From an uncultured Eubacterium sp. (GTDB lineage: Bacteria > Bacillota > Clostridia > Lachnospirales > Lachnospiraceae), in assembly GCA_902475415.1 (NCBI GenBank), contig CABRZK010000107.1, forward strand, positions 1-7,834: DNA of 7,834 nt, given 5' to 3'. Shown piece by piece: positions 1 through 5,569 of this stretch; position 1 is the first letter of the stretch, and each line of letters starts with the position of its first letter. The notes below the pieces were generated by a model. The model ran no database searches. It saw only the letters and a list, made by a program, of their open reading frames with translations, and was not told where the DNA came from. The position numbers and the translations under genes were made by a program.

Positions 1-491
1 AGCCAAGAGATAAAGTAAGTCAGGCTATTTTTGCGCAGATGGAGAAAGAAGATTCGATACATGTCTGGGAAGATATGCGTCCGTTGGGAAAAGATACGAT
101 TTTAAAACATTTTCCAAATATTTATCAGCAATGTATTGAGGAAGGTTATGATCCATGCCGTGAACCGATTCCGGTTGTTCCGGCGCAACATTATTTTATG
201 GGTGGTATCAAAGTGGACCTTGGAAGTCGTACTTCTATGAAAGGGTTGTATGCCTGTGGAGAAACGAGTTGCAACGGAGTACATGGGAAAAACCGTCTGG
301 CCAGCAATTCACTTCTGGAGTCACTTGTATTTGCCAGAAGAGCAGCAGATGATATTATGTTTGGCACAAAGACAGAATATCACGGCACACCGGTAGACGT
401 TCAGAAATACGAGGATCGAGAACAGATTTTATCTGAATATCATACCGCTGTACGAAAAGAAATTGAAAGGGTGAAAAACAGTCATGAATGA
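1..491 (+). CDS. nadB: L-aspartate oxidase, C-terminal part (5' end outside window)
   Basis: Flavoenzyme that oxidises L-aspartate to iminoaspartate, the first step of de novo NAD synthesis. In an anaerobe the FAD is probably reoxidised by fumarate rather than oxygen (inference). The reading frame is open from base 3, beginning PRDKVSQAIF, the conserved active-site Arg segment of the succinate dehydrogenase/NadB family. Further on come the catalytic-region His in AQHYFMGG (codon 189-191), the LYACGE FAD-binding stretch, and HGKNRLASNSLLE with its conserved Arg at 294-296. Most family members have HGANR here; the Lys is a visible variant. Only about 45 residues follow the last helix of this motif, so the long helical C-terminal region of E. 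coli NadB is missing. The stop (TGA 489-491) overlaps the nadC start, arguing for a naturally short form rather than a break. SdhA/FrdA are close relatives, but the nadC-nadA context settles the call. Confidence 0.95.
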   Translation, partial: PRDKVSQAIFAQMEKEDSIHVWEDMRPLGKDTILKHFPNIYQQCIEEGYDPCREPIPVVPAQHYFMGGIKVDLGSRTSMKGLYACGETSCNGVHGKNRLASNSLLESLVFARRAADDIMFGTKTEYHGTPVDVQKYEDREQILSEYHTAVRKEIERVKNSHE

Positions 492-1335
492 TATAACAAT
501 GAAATTACAGGCCGATTCTCTGATCCGTCTTGCATTACAGGAGGATATTACCAGTGAAGACGTATCTACCAACGCAGTTATGCCGTCGGCACAGCCGGGA
601 GAAGTAAAATTGATTGTAAAAGAAGATGGTGTGATTGCCGGACTTGATGTGTATGCACGGGTTTTTACGATTCTTGATCCTGAAACAGAAGTTATTTTTT
701 ATTGTAAAGATGGCGATGAAGTAAAAAGTGGTCAGCTCATGGCTGTTGTACGCGGCGATATCCGTGTGCTGCTTTCCGGCGAGCGTGTCGCACTGAATTA
801 TCTGCAGCGTATGAGTGGAATCGCTACCTACACCAGACAGGTTGCGAATTTATTAAAGGGAAGTCATGTAACACTGCTTGATACCAGAAAGACAACACCA
901 AACTGCCGCATTTTTGAAAAATATGCGGTTCGCGTCGGTGGAGGCTGCAATCACCGTTATAACCTGTCCGATGGTGTTTTGTTAAAAGATAATCATATCG
1001 GAGCTGCCGGAAGTATCACAAAAGCAATACAGATGGCAAAGGAATACGCTCCTTTTGTGAGAAAAATTGAAATTGAAGTAGAGACTCTTGATCAGGTAAA
1101 AGAGGCTGTAGAGGCCGGAGCTGACATTATTATGCTTGATAACATGACACCTGAAATGATGAAAGAAGCGGTGAGACTGATTGATGGTCGTGCCCAGACG
1201 GAATGCTCCGGAAATATCACAAAAGAAAATATTGCAAAAATATGTGAAATCGGAGTGGATTTTGTATCCAGCGGTGCACTGACACATTCTGCACCAATTC
1301 TTGATATTTCAATGAAACATTTACATGCAATTTAA
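484..1335 (+). CDS. nadC: Nicotinate-nucleotide pyrophosphorylase (quinolinate phosphoribosyltransferase)
   Basis: Cytoplasmic enzyme that joins quinolinate to PRPP and decarboxylates it, giving nicotinate mononucleotide, CO2 and pyrophosphate. The 283 residues match the usual family length. Visible motifs are GERVALNYLQRMSGIAT (99-115), DTRKTTPNCR (133-142), GGGCNHR (152-158), LLKDNHI (166-172), the barrel strands with IEIEVE (195-200) and IIMLDNM (215-221), ECSGNI (240-245) and SSGALTHS (262-269). The N-terminal ~110 residues form the alpha/beta sandwich, the rest the open barrel. TTPNCR and NHRYNL replace the commoner TTPGLR and NHRxGL, which looks like a lineage variant because the basic residues are kept. 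The start at 484 overlaps the nadB stop by 8 bases, implying translational coupling, with an AAAGGGTG-like ribosome site about 11 bases upstream. An in-frame ATG at 499 is an alternative start. Confidence 0.97.
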   Translation: MNDITMKLQADSLIRLALQEDITSEDVSTNAVMPSAQPGEVKLIVKEDGVIAGLDVYARVFTILDPETEVIFYCKDGDEVKSGQLMAVVRGDIRVLLSGERVALNYLQRMSGIATYTRQVANLLKGSHVTLLDTRKTTPNCRIFEKYAVRVGGGCNHRYNLSDGVLLKDNHIGAAGSITKAIQMAKEYAPFVRKIEIEVETLDQVKEAVEAGADIIMLDNMTPEMMKEAVRLIDGRAQTECSGNITKENIAKICEIGVDFVSSGALTHSAPILDISMKHLHAI

Positions 1336-1345
1336 AAACAATTCC

Positions 1346-1421
1346 GTGTCTGTTCCAAAATGTATCTGAACATGTTTCTGTCAATAAAGATTTATATGTT
1401 GCAGTAAGGATGATCAGACAC
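1346..1421. repeat. Inverted repeat in the nadC-nadA gap
   Basis: GTGTCTGTTC (1346-1355) and GATCAGACAC (1412-1421) are inverted copies with one mismatch in ten (seven perfect outer pairs). Between them lies the 8-base palindrome AACATGTT (1369-1376). The arms are about 56 bases apart, so they could be two half-sites for a repressor or the base of an RNA stem leading into nadA. A NAD-responsive regulator such as NiaR would make sense here, but this is inference and I could not match the motif to a known operator. The rest of the 124-base gap holds only weak promoter-like hexamers (for example TTGCAG at 1399-1404 with CATTAT at 1421-1426). Confidence 0.4.
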
Positions 1422-1435
1422 ATTATGAGAGACCT

Positions 1436-1451
1436 AAGTGAGAAAGTGAGA
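1436..1451 (+). repeat. Tandem 8-base repeat in the nadA ribosome-binding region
   Basis: AAGTGAGA occurs twice in perfect tandem and ends 8 bases before the nadA ATG. It is purine-rich and supplies the only Shine-Dalgarno-like sequence for nadA (GTGAG), which is a weak match. A change in repeat number would shift or remove one copy of the putative ribosome site. Confidence 0.6.
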
Positions 1452-1459
1452 GTATAAAA

Positions 1460-2377
1460 ATGACGATAGCAGAAATACAGCAGGAGATACTGCGAATGAA
1501 AAAAGAGCAGGATGTCTGTATCCTGGCACACGCTTACCAGGGGCAGGATATTCTGGAAGTTGCTGATTATATGGGTGATTCCTATGGTCTGAGTGTACAG
1601 GCGGCGGGAAGTGACTGTAAAGGTGTTATCATGTGCGGTGTGCGGTTTATGGCAGAAACCTGCAAAGTTTTAAGCCCGAACAAACGCGTATGGCTGGCGA
1701 ATCCGGCAGCCGGCTGTCCGATGGCAGAACAGCTTGATCTGGATTTTTTACGTGCATTAAAGCAGAAATATCCGGATCATGCCGTTGTAGCTTATATCAA
1801 TACCACATCGGAATTAAAAACAGAATGTGATGTCTGTGTAACTTCCTCATCTGCCGTAGAAATCTGTAAGAAACTGGATGCGGACAAGATTCTGTTTGTA
1901 CCGGATCCAAATCTGGGACGTTATGTGGCAGAGCAGATTCCGGAGAAAGAATTTACTTTTTATACTGGTGGATGTCCACGTCATATGATTGTAACAGCAG
2001 ATCATGTCAGAAAAGCCAGAGCACTTCATCCGGATGCATTACTTCTGGTTCATCCGGAATGTCGTCAGGAAGTTGTTGAGCAGGCAGATTACATCGGTTC
2101 AACCACAGGCATCATGAATTTTGCAAAAAAATCAGATCACAGGGAATTTATCATCGGAACGGAAAACAGCATCGTTCAGCATCTGCAGTTTGACTGTCCG
2201 GAGAAACAGTTTTATCCGTTAACGGTACAGCTTACCTGTATGAACATGAAAGTAACGACATTGATGGATATCTATAATTGCCTGAAAGGCTGTGGCGGCG
2301 AAGAAATCGAACTTCCGGATCATATTATTGAAGGTGCCGGAAGATGCATTCACCGCATGGTTGAACTTGGAGGCTGA
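1460..2377 (+). CDS. nadA: Quinolinate synthase (4Fe-4S)
   Basis: Condenses iminoaspartate, the NadB product, with dihydroxyacetone phosphate to form quinolinate. It is an oxygen-sensitive iron-sulfur enzyme, consistent with an anaerobe. The 305 residues match the compact Thermotoga-type NadA rather than the longer E. coli form. Visible motifs are ILAHAYQGQDILEVADYMGDS (21-41; substrate-binding His24 and Tyr26), CGVRFMAETCKVL (59-71), AGCPMAE (84-90), YINTTSELK (112-120), VTSSSAVEIC (127-136), YTGGCPRH (168-175), VHPEC (197-201), STTGIMNF (214-221) and TCMNMK (259-264). The three family cluster ligands align with Cys86, Cys172 and Cys260. Twelve other cysteines are present, including CLKGC near the C-terminus. 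A stop codon lies in frame at 1439-1441 with no alternative start after it, so the ATG at 1460 is fixed. It completes the nadB-nadC-nadA set, with nadA last. Confidence 0.97.
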   Translation: MTIAEIQQEILRMKKEQDVCILAHAYQGQDILEVADYMGDSYGLSVQAAGSDCKGVIMCGVRFMAETCKVLSPNKRVWLANPAAGCPMAEQLDLDFLRALKQKYPDHAVVAYINTTSELKTECDVCVTSSSAVEICKKLDADKILFVPDPNLGRYVAEQIPEKEFTFYTGGCPRHMIVTADHVRKARALHPDALLLVHPECRQEVVEQADYIGSTTGIMNFAKKSDHREFIIGTENSIVQHLQFDCPEKQFYPLTVQLTCMNMKVTTLMDIYNCLKGCGGEEIELPDHIIEGAGRCIHRMVELGG

Positions 2378-2396
2378 TAAAATCGGTGTTTGAACA

Positions 2397-2478
2397 ATAT
2401 ACATTCCGTATATGAAATGACAGCAAAAAAGAGCAGTAACTCAAGATAAATTTGGTACAGAAAATAACGATTTCATAT
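2397..2478. repeat. Overlapping inverted repeats downstream of nadA
   Basis: ATATAC (2397-2402) and GTATAT (2408-2413) form a perfect 6-bp stem with a 5-base loop. Overlapping it, ATATGAAAT (2410-2418) is a perfect inverted copy of ATTTCATAT (2470-2478) across 51 bases. The two pairings share bases and cannot form together. The 184-base stretch from 2378 to 2561 has no convincing gene; apart from these repeats it holds the terminator and the holA start region. The A/T richness makes chance pairing plausible. Confidence 0.4.
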
Positions 2479-2497
2479 TTATCAGTAATTGTTTGAA

Positions 2498-2538
2498 AGG
2501 GCAGGCGAGATTTTTCTTTCCTGCCTTGTGTTTTTTTT
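2498..2538 (+). terminator. Rho-independent terminator of the nad operon
   Basis: GGCAGG (2500-2505) pairs with CCTGCC (2520-2525). A G-T wobble and an A-T pair extend the base of the stem (2498-2499 with 2526-2527) around a 14-base pyrimidine-rich loop. After a short TG spacer comes a run of eight T (2531-2538). It lies about 120 bases after the nadA stop and just before holA, so it should end nadBCA transcripts and separate the two units. Confidence 0.78.
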
Positions 2539-2545
2539 CGATTCA

Positions 2546-2551
2546 TATTAT
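2546..2551 (+). promoter_or_regulatory. Candidate -10 element for a near-leaderless holA transcript
   Basis: TATTAT (5 of 6 to TATAAT) ends 10 bases before the holA ATG. Transcription starting the usual 6-8 bases downstream would leave a leader of only a few bases. No good -35 is seen at 17 bases; the best nearby hexamers lie in the T-rich terminator tail. Spacing and lack of a ribosome site support the idea, but the -10 alone is weak evidence in A/T-rich DNA. Confidence 0.35.
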
Positions 2552-2561
2552 ACTTTTATTC

Positions 2562-3539
2562 ATGAAAACATTACAGGAAGATTTAAAAACAGGAAATTTT
2601 AAACATTGTTATTTACTATATGGGGAAGAACCTTATCTGATCCAGCAGTATAAAGCCCGGCTGAAAAATGCATTGTCAGCGGAAGGGGATACCATGAATA
2701 CTTCCGTGTTTTCCGGAAAAGATATTCGTCCGGAAGCGCTGATCGATCTGTCAGAAACACTTCCTTTTTTTGCAGAGCGAAGAGTGATTCTTGTGGAAAA
2801 CAGTGGATTTTTCAAAAAGAGTACCGAAAATCTGGCTGCCTATATGTCCGAGTTACCGGAGACCTCTTATTTTATTTTTGTGGAGGAAGAAGTAGACAAA
2901 CGTGGCAAAATGTATAAGCAGGTGAAAAAGGCGGGCAGTGTCGTTGAATTTAAACGCCAGACCGAAGCGACACTGATGCAGTGGATTCTCGGAATGCTGA
3001 AAAAAGAAAATAAAAAGATCACACGCCCGGTGATGGAATTATTTTTGAGCAAAACCGGAAATGATATGGAACTGATCACACAGGAACTGGAAAAACTTCT
3101 TTGTTATACCATGGAAAAAGAAGTAATTGAAGCAGAGGACGTAGAAGCTATCTGTGCGAATCAGATCAACGGTAAGATTTTTGATATGGTGGATGCCATC
3201 GGGCGGAAAGAATCAAAGAAAGCACTGGATCTGTATTACGATCTTCTGATGCTGAAGGAACCTGCCATGCGGATATTATTTCTCGTGACAAGACATTTTC
3301 AGATTCTGATGCAGTTAAAGGAAATGACAGGCGGTGGTTTTGATTATAAAGCCATGGCTTCCAAAGTCGGCGTACCGGAATTTGCGGTTCGCAAATATTC
3401 CGGGCAGGCAAGAGCGTTCGAGGGAAAAAGACTGATAGAAATCGTGCGTGATTGCGTACAGACCGAAGAAAATATCAAAACCGGACAAATGGCCGATCAG
3501 CTGGCGGTAGAATTGCTTATTATATCCAGTATGCAATAA
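2562..3539 (+). CDS. holA: DNA polymerase III delta subunit (clamp loader)
   Basis: Delta subunit of the clamp loader, which opens the beta sliding clamp and works with delta-prime and tau/gamma at the replication fork. From the ATG at 2562 it is 325 residues, near the family norm. Visible signatures are CYLLYGEEPYLIQ (16-28) at the family's usual distance from the start, LPFFAERRVILVEN (67-80; Leu/Phe residues align with the beta-binding element of E. coli HolA), VDKRGKMYK (111-119), MELITQELEKLL (169-180), IFDMVDAIGRKE (206-217), MRILFLVTRHFQILMQLKE (236-254) and the terminal helix GQMADQLAVELLI (308-320). The frame stays open back to a TTG at 2493, but that extension runs through the terminator and encodes an artificial Phe-rich stretch. 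No Shine-Dalgarno site precedes 2562. It is convergent with rqcH, and its TAA forms part of the shared terminator stem. Confidence 0.93.
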   Translation: MKTLQEDLKTGNFKHCYLLYGEEPYLIQQYKARLKNALSAEGDTMNTSVFSGKDIRPEALIDLSETLPFFAERRVILVENSGFFKKSTENLAAYMSELPETSYFIFVEEEVDKRGKMYKQVKKAGSVVEFKRQTEATLMQWILGMLKKENKKITRPVMELFLSKTGNDMELITQELEKLLCYTMEKEVIEAEDVEAICANQINGKIFDMVDAIGRKESKKALDLYYDLLMLKEPAMRILFLVTRHFQILMQLKEMTGGGFDYKAMASKVGVPEFAVRKYSGQARAFEGKRLIEIVRDCVQTEENIKTGQMADQLAVELLIISSMQ

Positions 3540-3570
3540 AAAGAATCTGTCCATTGGGCAGATTCTTTTT
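3538..3570. terminator. Bidirectional rho-independent terminator between holA and rqcH
   Basis: AAAAAGAATCTG (3538-3549) is perfectly complementary to CAGATTCTTTTT (3559-3570). Inside it, one T-G and two C-G pairs continue the stem to a 3-base loop (3553-3555). The T run serves the plus strand (holA), and the A run gives a U tail on the minus strand (rqcH, whose stop is 18 bases beyond). The stem starts within the holA stop codon. Confidence 0.92.
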
Positions 3571-3588
3571 GTCTATTATGAGTTGTAA

Positions 3589-5328
3589 TTAATCTGAAAC
3601 CAGTTCCAATCCGGTAATATCCGGTTGAATTGTAAGTGAGTAATTTGTGTAATAAACAACAAATCCCGGTTTTGCTTTATTGGGTTTCTTGACGTTCTTT
3701 TTCTGCAAATAGTCGATTTCGACTTTTTCGTTGTCACGACCTTTAGAATAAAATGCTGCCAAACGTCCGGCTTCTTCGAAAGTGCGATCGGGCATATCTC
3801 CGGTTTTTGTTTTTACCAGAACATGAGACCCTGGCATGCCTTTTGCGTGGAACCACCAGTCATTACCTTCCGCAAATTTAAAAGTCAGCTCATCGTTCTG
3901 GAAATTATTTTTTCCGACATAGATATCAAATCCGTCAGAAGAGCGGTAGTGGTAAGGTTTGCTTTTTCCCTGCGTCTTTTTCTTGGAATATTTATGTTTG
4001 ATATAACCGCTTTCCATCATTTCTTCCTTGATCTGCTGCAGGTCAGCTTCTGTTTCTGCAATATCAAGAGCTGTAGCAATGGAATCAAGATGTTCAATTT
4101 CAATCTGGGTATCTTCAATCAGATCGGTCAGTGCCTCGTAAGTACGTTTTAATTTTGCGTACCGGTCGAAGTATTTCTTGGCATTGTCCATTGGCGAGAG
4201 CGTAGCATCTAACGGAATATGGATTGTTTCGTTTGTATAATAATTCAATGCGTCGAATCCTTTGCATCCCTCTTCCAGCTGATATCCGTAAGTATGGATC
4301 AGTTCGCCGTAGACCTTGTATTTTTCCCGTTTTTCTGTATCCTTTAACTGCTTTTTCTGAAGATCATATTTTTTGCGGTTTCGTTCCAACAATGTATTAA
4401 TTACATGACGCAGATCGGCTGACTTCTGGCGCATACGGGTGTACAGGCTTCGCTGCGCATAATAATTTTCCAGTACTTCCGAGATGGAATCGTAAGGAAT
4501 AATGGTATCTGCTGCGTAAGATGTCAGCGGAATTGCCGCATATTCAACTGGTTCTTCCTGATGCATAATAATATTCGGGTAAAAATGTCCCTCTCGAATA
4601 TCAGTCATGGCAGCCAGAAAAACATCTGCCAGTTTCTGCTGCTCGGTTGCGGTCAGAGAAGCGCAGGACGCATCCCCGTCCGCACCGGCGCGATAGCAGA
4701 ATTCATTGGCGGCCAATGGACTGATGCCGGTATAAGATGTATAAATCGCTCTTGCGGCACTGACCGGTTTCTGCAATGCGTGAGCCATGAAATGTTCCTT
4801 TGTTTCTTCCAATGGATTGATTTTATCCTGCTGTGCCGGAATGAAGTAGGTGCGTCCCGGAAGAACCTCACGCACGGAACTTACCTGTGCGGAAATATGC
4901 TTAATGCTGTCAAGGATCATATCATTTTCATCACAGAAGATAATATTGCTGTGTTTTCCCATCAGCTCAATGATTAACTTTTTATGCCGGAGATCACCAA
5001 GATCATCCAGATGTTCAATCTCAAATACGATAATACGTTCCATCCCCGGCTGAGTGATGGAAGTAATTCTTCCGTTTGCCACATGCTTGCGCAGCAACAT
5101 ACAGAAATTCGGGGCAGTCATCGGACTGGGCTTATTTTTATCTGAAATATAGATTAACGGCAGGGATGCACTGGCGGATAAAAGCAGACGTTTTTGCCCG
5201 GATGCCCCTTTTAAAGTAAGAAGTAATTCATCCTTTTCCGGCTGTGCAATCTTGCTCAAACGCGCGTTCGTGAAATTTTCCTGTAATTCTTTTGCCAGAC
5301 TGGCAACTACAATACCATCAAGAGCCAT
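3589..5328 (-). CDS. rqcH: Ribosome quality control protein RqcH (NFACT / FbpA-like)
   Basis: Binds obstructed 50S subunits carrying peptidyl-tRNA and recruits tRNA-Ala to add alanine tails that mark stalled chains for degradation; homologue of B. subtilis RqcH (YloA) and eukaryotic NEMF/Rqc2. Older annotations call it fibronectin-binding protein. The 579 residues show NFACT-N (1-~190, with MALDG, NFCMLLRKHVANGRI at 74-88 and MGKHSNII at 123-130), a helix-hairpin-helix-like segment (GISPLAANEFCYRAG, 201-215), charged coiled coils (~285-340 and ~383-440), a basic stretch (KYSKKKTQGKSK, 446-457), and NFACT-R (~460-560) with YRSSDGFDIYVGKNN (461-475) and WWFHAKGMPGSHV (491-503). Glu97-Arg98 sit where B. 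subtilis has the essential Asp97-Arg98. The ATG at 5328 has a perfect AGGAGG 6 bases upstream; a start 17 codons earlier has no such site and lies in the leader repeats. It is transcribed away from the MATE gene. Confidence 0.95.
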   Translation of the reverse strand: MALDGIVVASLAKELQENFTNARLSKIAQPEKDELLLTLKGASGQKRLLLSASASLPLIYISDKNKPSPMTAPNFCMLLRKHVANGRITSITQPGMERIIVFEIEHLDDLGDLRHKKLIIELMGKHSNIIFCDENDMILDSIKHISAQVSSVREVLPGRTYFIPAQQDKINPLEETKEHFMAHALQKPVSAARAIYTSYTGISPLAANEFCYRAGADGDASCASLTATEQQKLADVFLAAMTDIREGHFYPNIIMHQEEPVEYAAIPLTSYAADTIIPYDSISEVLENYYAQRSLYTRMRQKSADLRHVINTLLERNRKKYDLQKKQLKDTEKREKYKVYGELIHTYGYQLEEGCKGFDALNYYTNETIHIPLDATLSPMDNAKKYFDRYAKLKRTYEALTDLIEDTQIEIEHLDSIATALDIAETEADLQQIKEEMMESGYIKHKYSKKKTQGKSKPYHYRSSDGFDIYVGKNNFQNDELTFKFAEGNDWWFHAKGMPGSHVLVKTKTGDMPDRTFEEAGRLAAFYSKGRDNEKVEIDYLQKKNVKKPNKAKPGFVVYYTNYSLTIQPDITGLELVSD

Positions 5329-5332
5329 AAAA

Positions 5333-5340
5333 CTCCTCCT
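5333..5340 (-). promoter_or_regulatory. Ribosome-binding site deciding the rqcH start
   Basis: On the minus strand this reads AGGAGGAG, with the AGGAGG core ending 6 bases before the ATG at 5328. It selects MALDGIV as the true N-terminus, which also matches the family, over the upstream in-frame ATG at 5379. Confidence 0.9.
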
Positions 5341-5348
5341 AACTAATA

Positions 5349-5393
5349 CGAAATGTTTCGCAATATTTGAAACAATCATCCAATCGGATTGTT
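5349..5393 (-). repeat. Cluster of overlapping inverted repeats in the rqcH leader
   Basis: Three perfect inverted repeats share bases: CGAAA/TTTCG around a 2-base centre (5349-5360); TGTTTC (5354-5359) with GAAACA (5369-5374), 9 bases apart; and AACAATC (5371-5377) with GATTGTT (5387-5393), also 9 bases apart. A fourth, CAATC-G-GATTG (5381-5391), nests in the last. CAATCAT (5373-5379) can also pair with ATGATTG (5416-5422). The cluster starts 8 bases upstream of the rqcH ribosome site. It could be an operator or a leader with exclusive alternative folds. No uridine run follows, so simple termination is unlikely. Confidence 0.5.
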
Positions 5394-5475
5394 CAGACTG
5401 CTAATCTGTATTTGAATGATTGAAATAAACTGTAAGAAATGGTAGCATGAATTTATATAAAAAGCAAATTAAAAC

Positions 5476-5504
5476 TGGAAAAAACATAGATCGTGTGTTA
5501 TTAT
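5476..5504 (+). promoter_or_regulatory. Sigma-A type promoter for the MATE gene, extended -10
   Basis: TGGAAA (5476-5481, 4 of 6 to TTGACA), a 17-base spacer, then TATTAT (5499-5504, 5 of 6) preceded by the extended -10 dinucleotide TG at 5496-5497. Transcription would start near 5511, giving a leader of about 60 bases. The opposite strand carries a perfect TATAAT at 5500-5505, but without a good -35. Confidence 0.55.
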
Positions 5505-5569
5505 ATTGAAAGTTTGTCTGTGAAAAGAAAAATGTATTTGAAAAATTATTATGAAAAGGAGTCTGAGAA

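Noticed and set aside
102..284. Short minus-strand frame inside nadB
   Set aside because: Overlaps strong nadB motifs in the other strand and has no ribosome site or family resemblance.
2493..2561. TTG start for holA giving a 23-residue hydrophobic N-terminal extension resembling a signal or membrane segment
   Set aside because: The extension is translated terminator (stem and T run encode the Phe-rich part), TTG lacks a ribosome site, and the family N-terminus fits the ATG at 2562.
3823..4152. Plus-strand open frame antisense to rqcH (109 codons)
   Set aside because: It lies wholly inside a well-supported gene, has no ribosome site or recognisable domain, and its composition is that of reversed coding sequence.
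4561..4977. Plus-strand open frame antisense to rqcH (138 codons)
   Set aside because: Same reasons: shadow of rqcH with no recognisable protein family and no start signals.
5349..5360. CGAAATGTTTCG as a LexA/SOS box
   Set aside because: The Firmicute SOS box is of the type CGAAC-N4-GTTCG; this has a 2-base centre and lacks the C/G pair, and rqcH is not a typical SOS gene.
5329..5379. 17-residue N-terminal extension of rqcH from an upstream ATG
   Set aside because: The perfect AGGAGG site serves the ATG at 5328, family members begin at this point, and the extension lies in the leader repeats.
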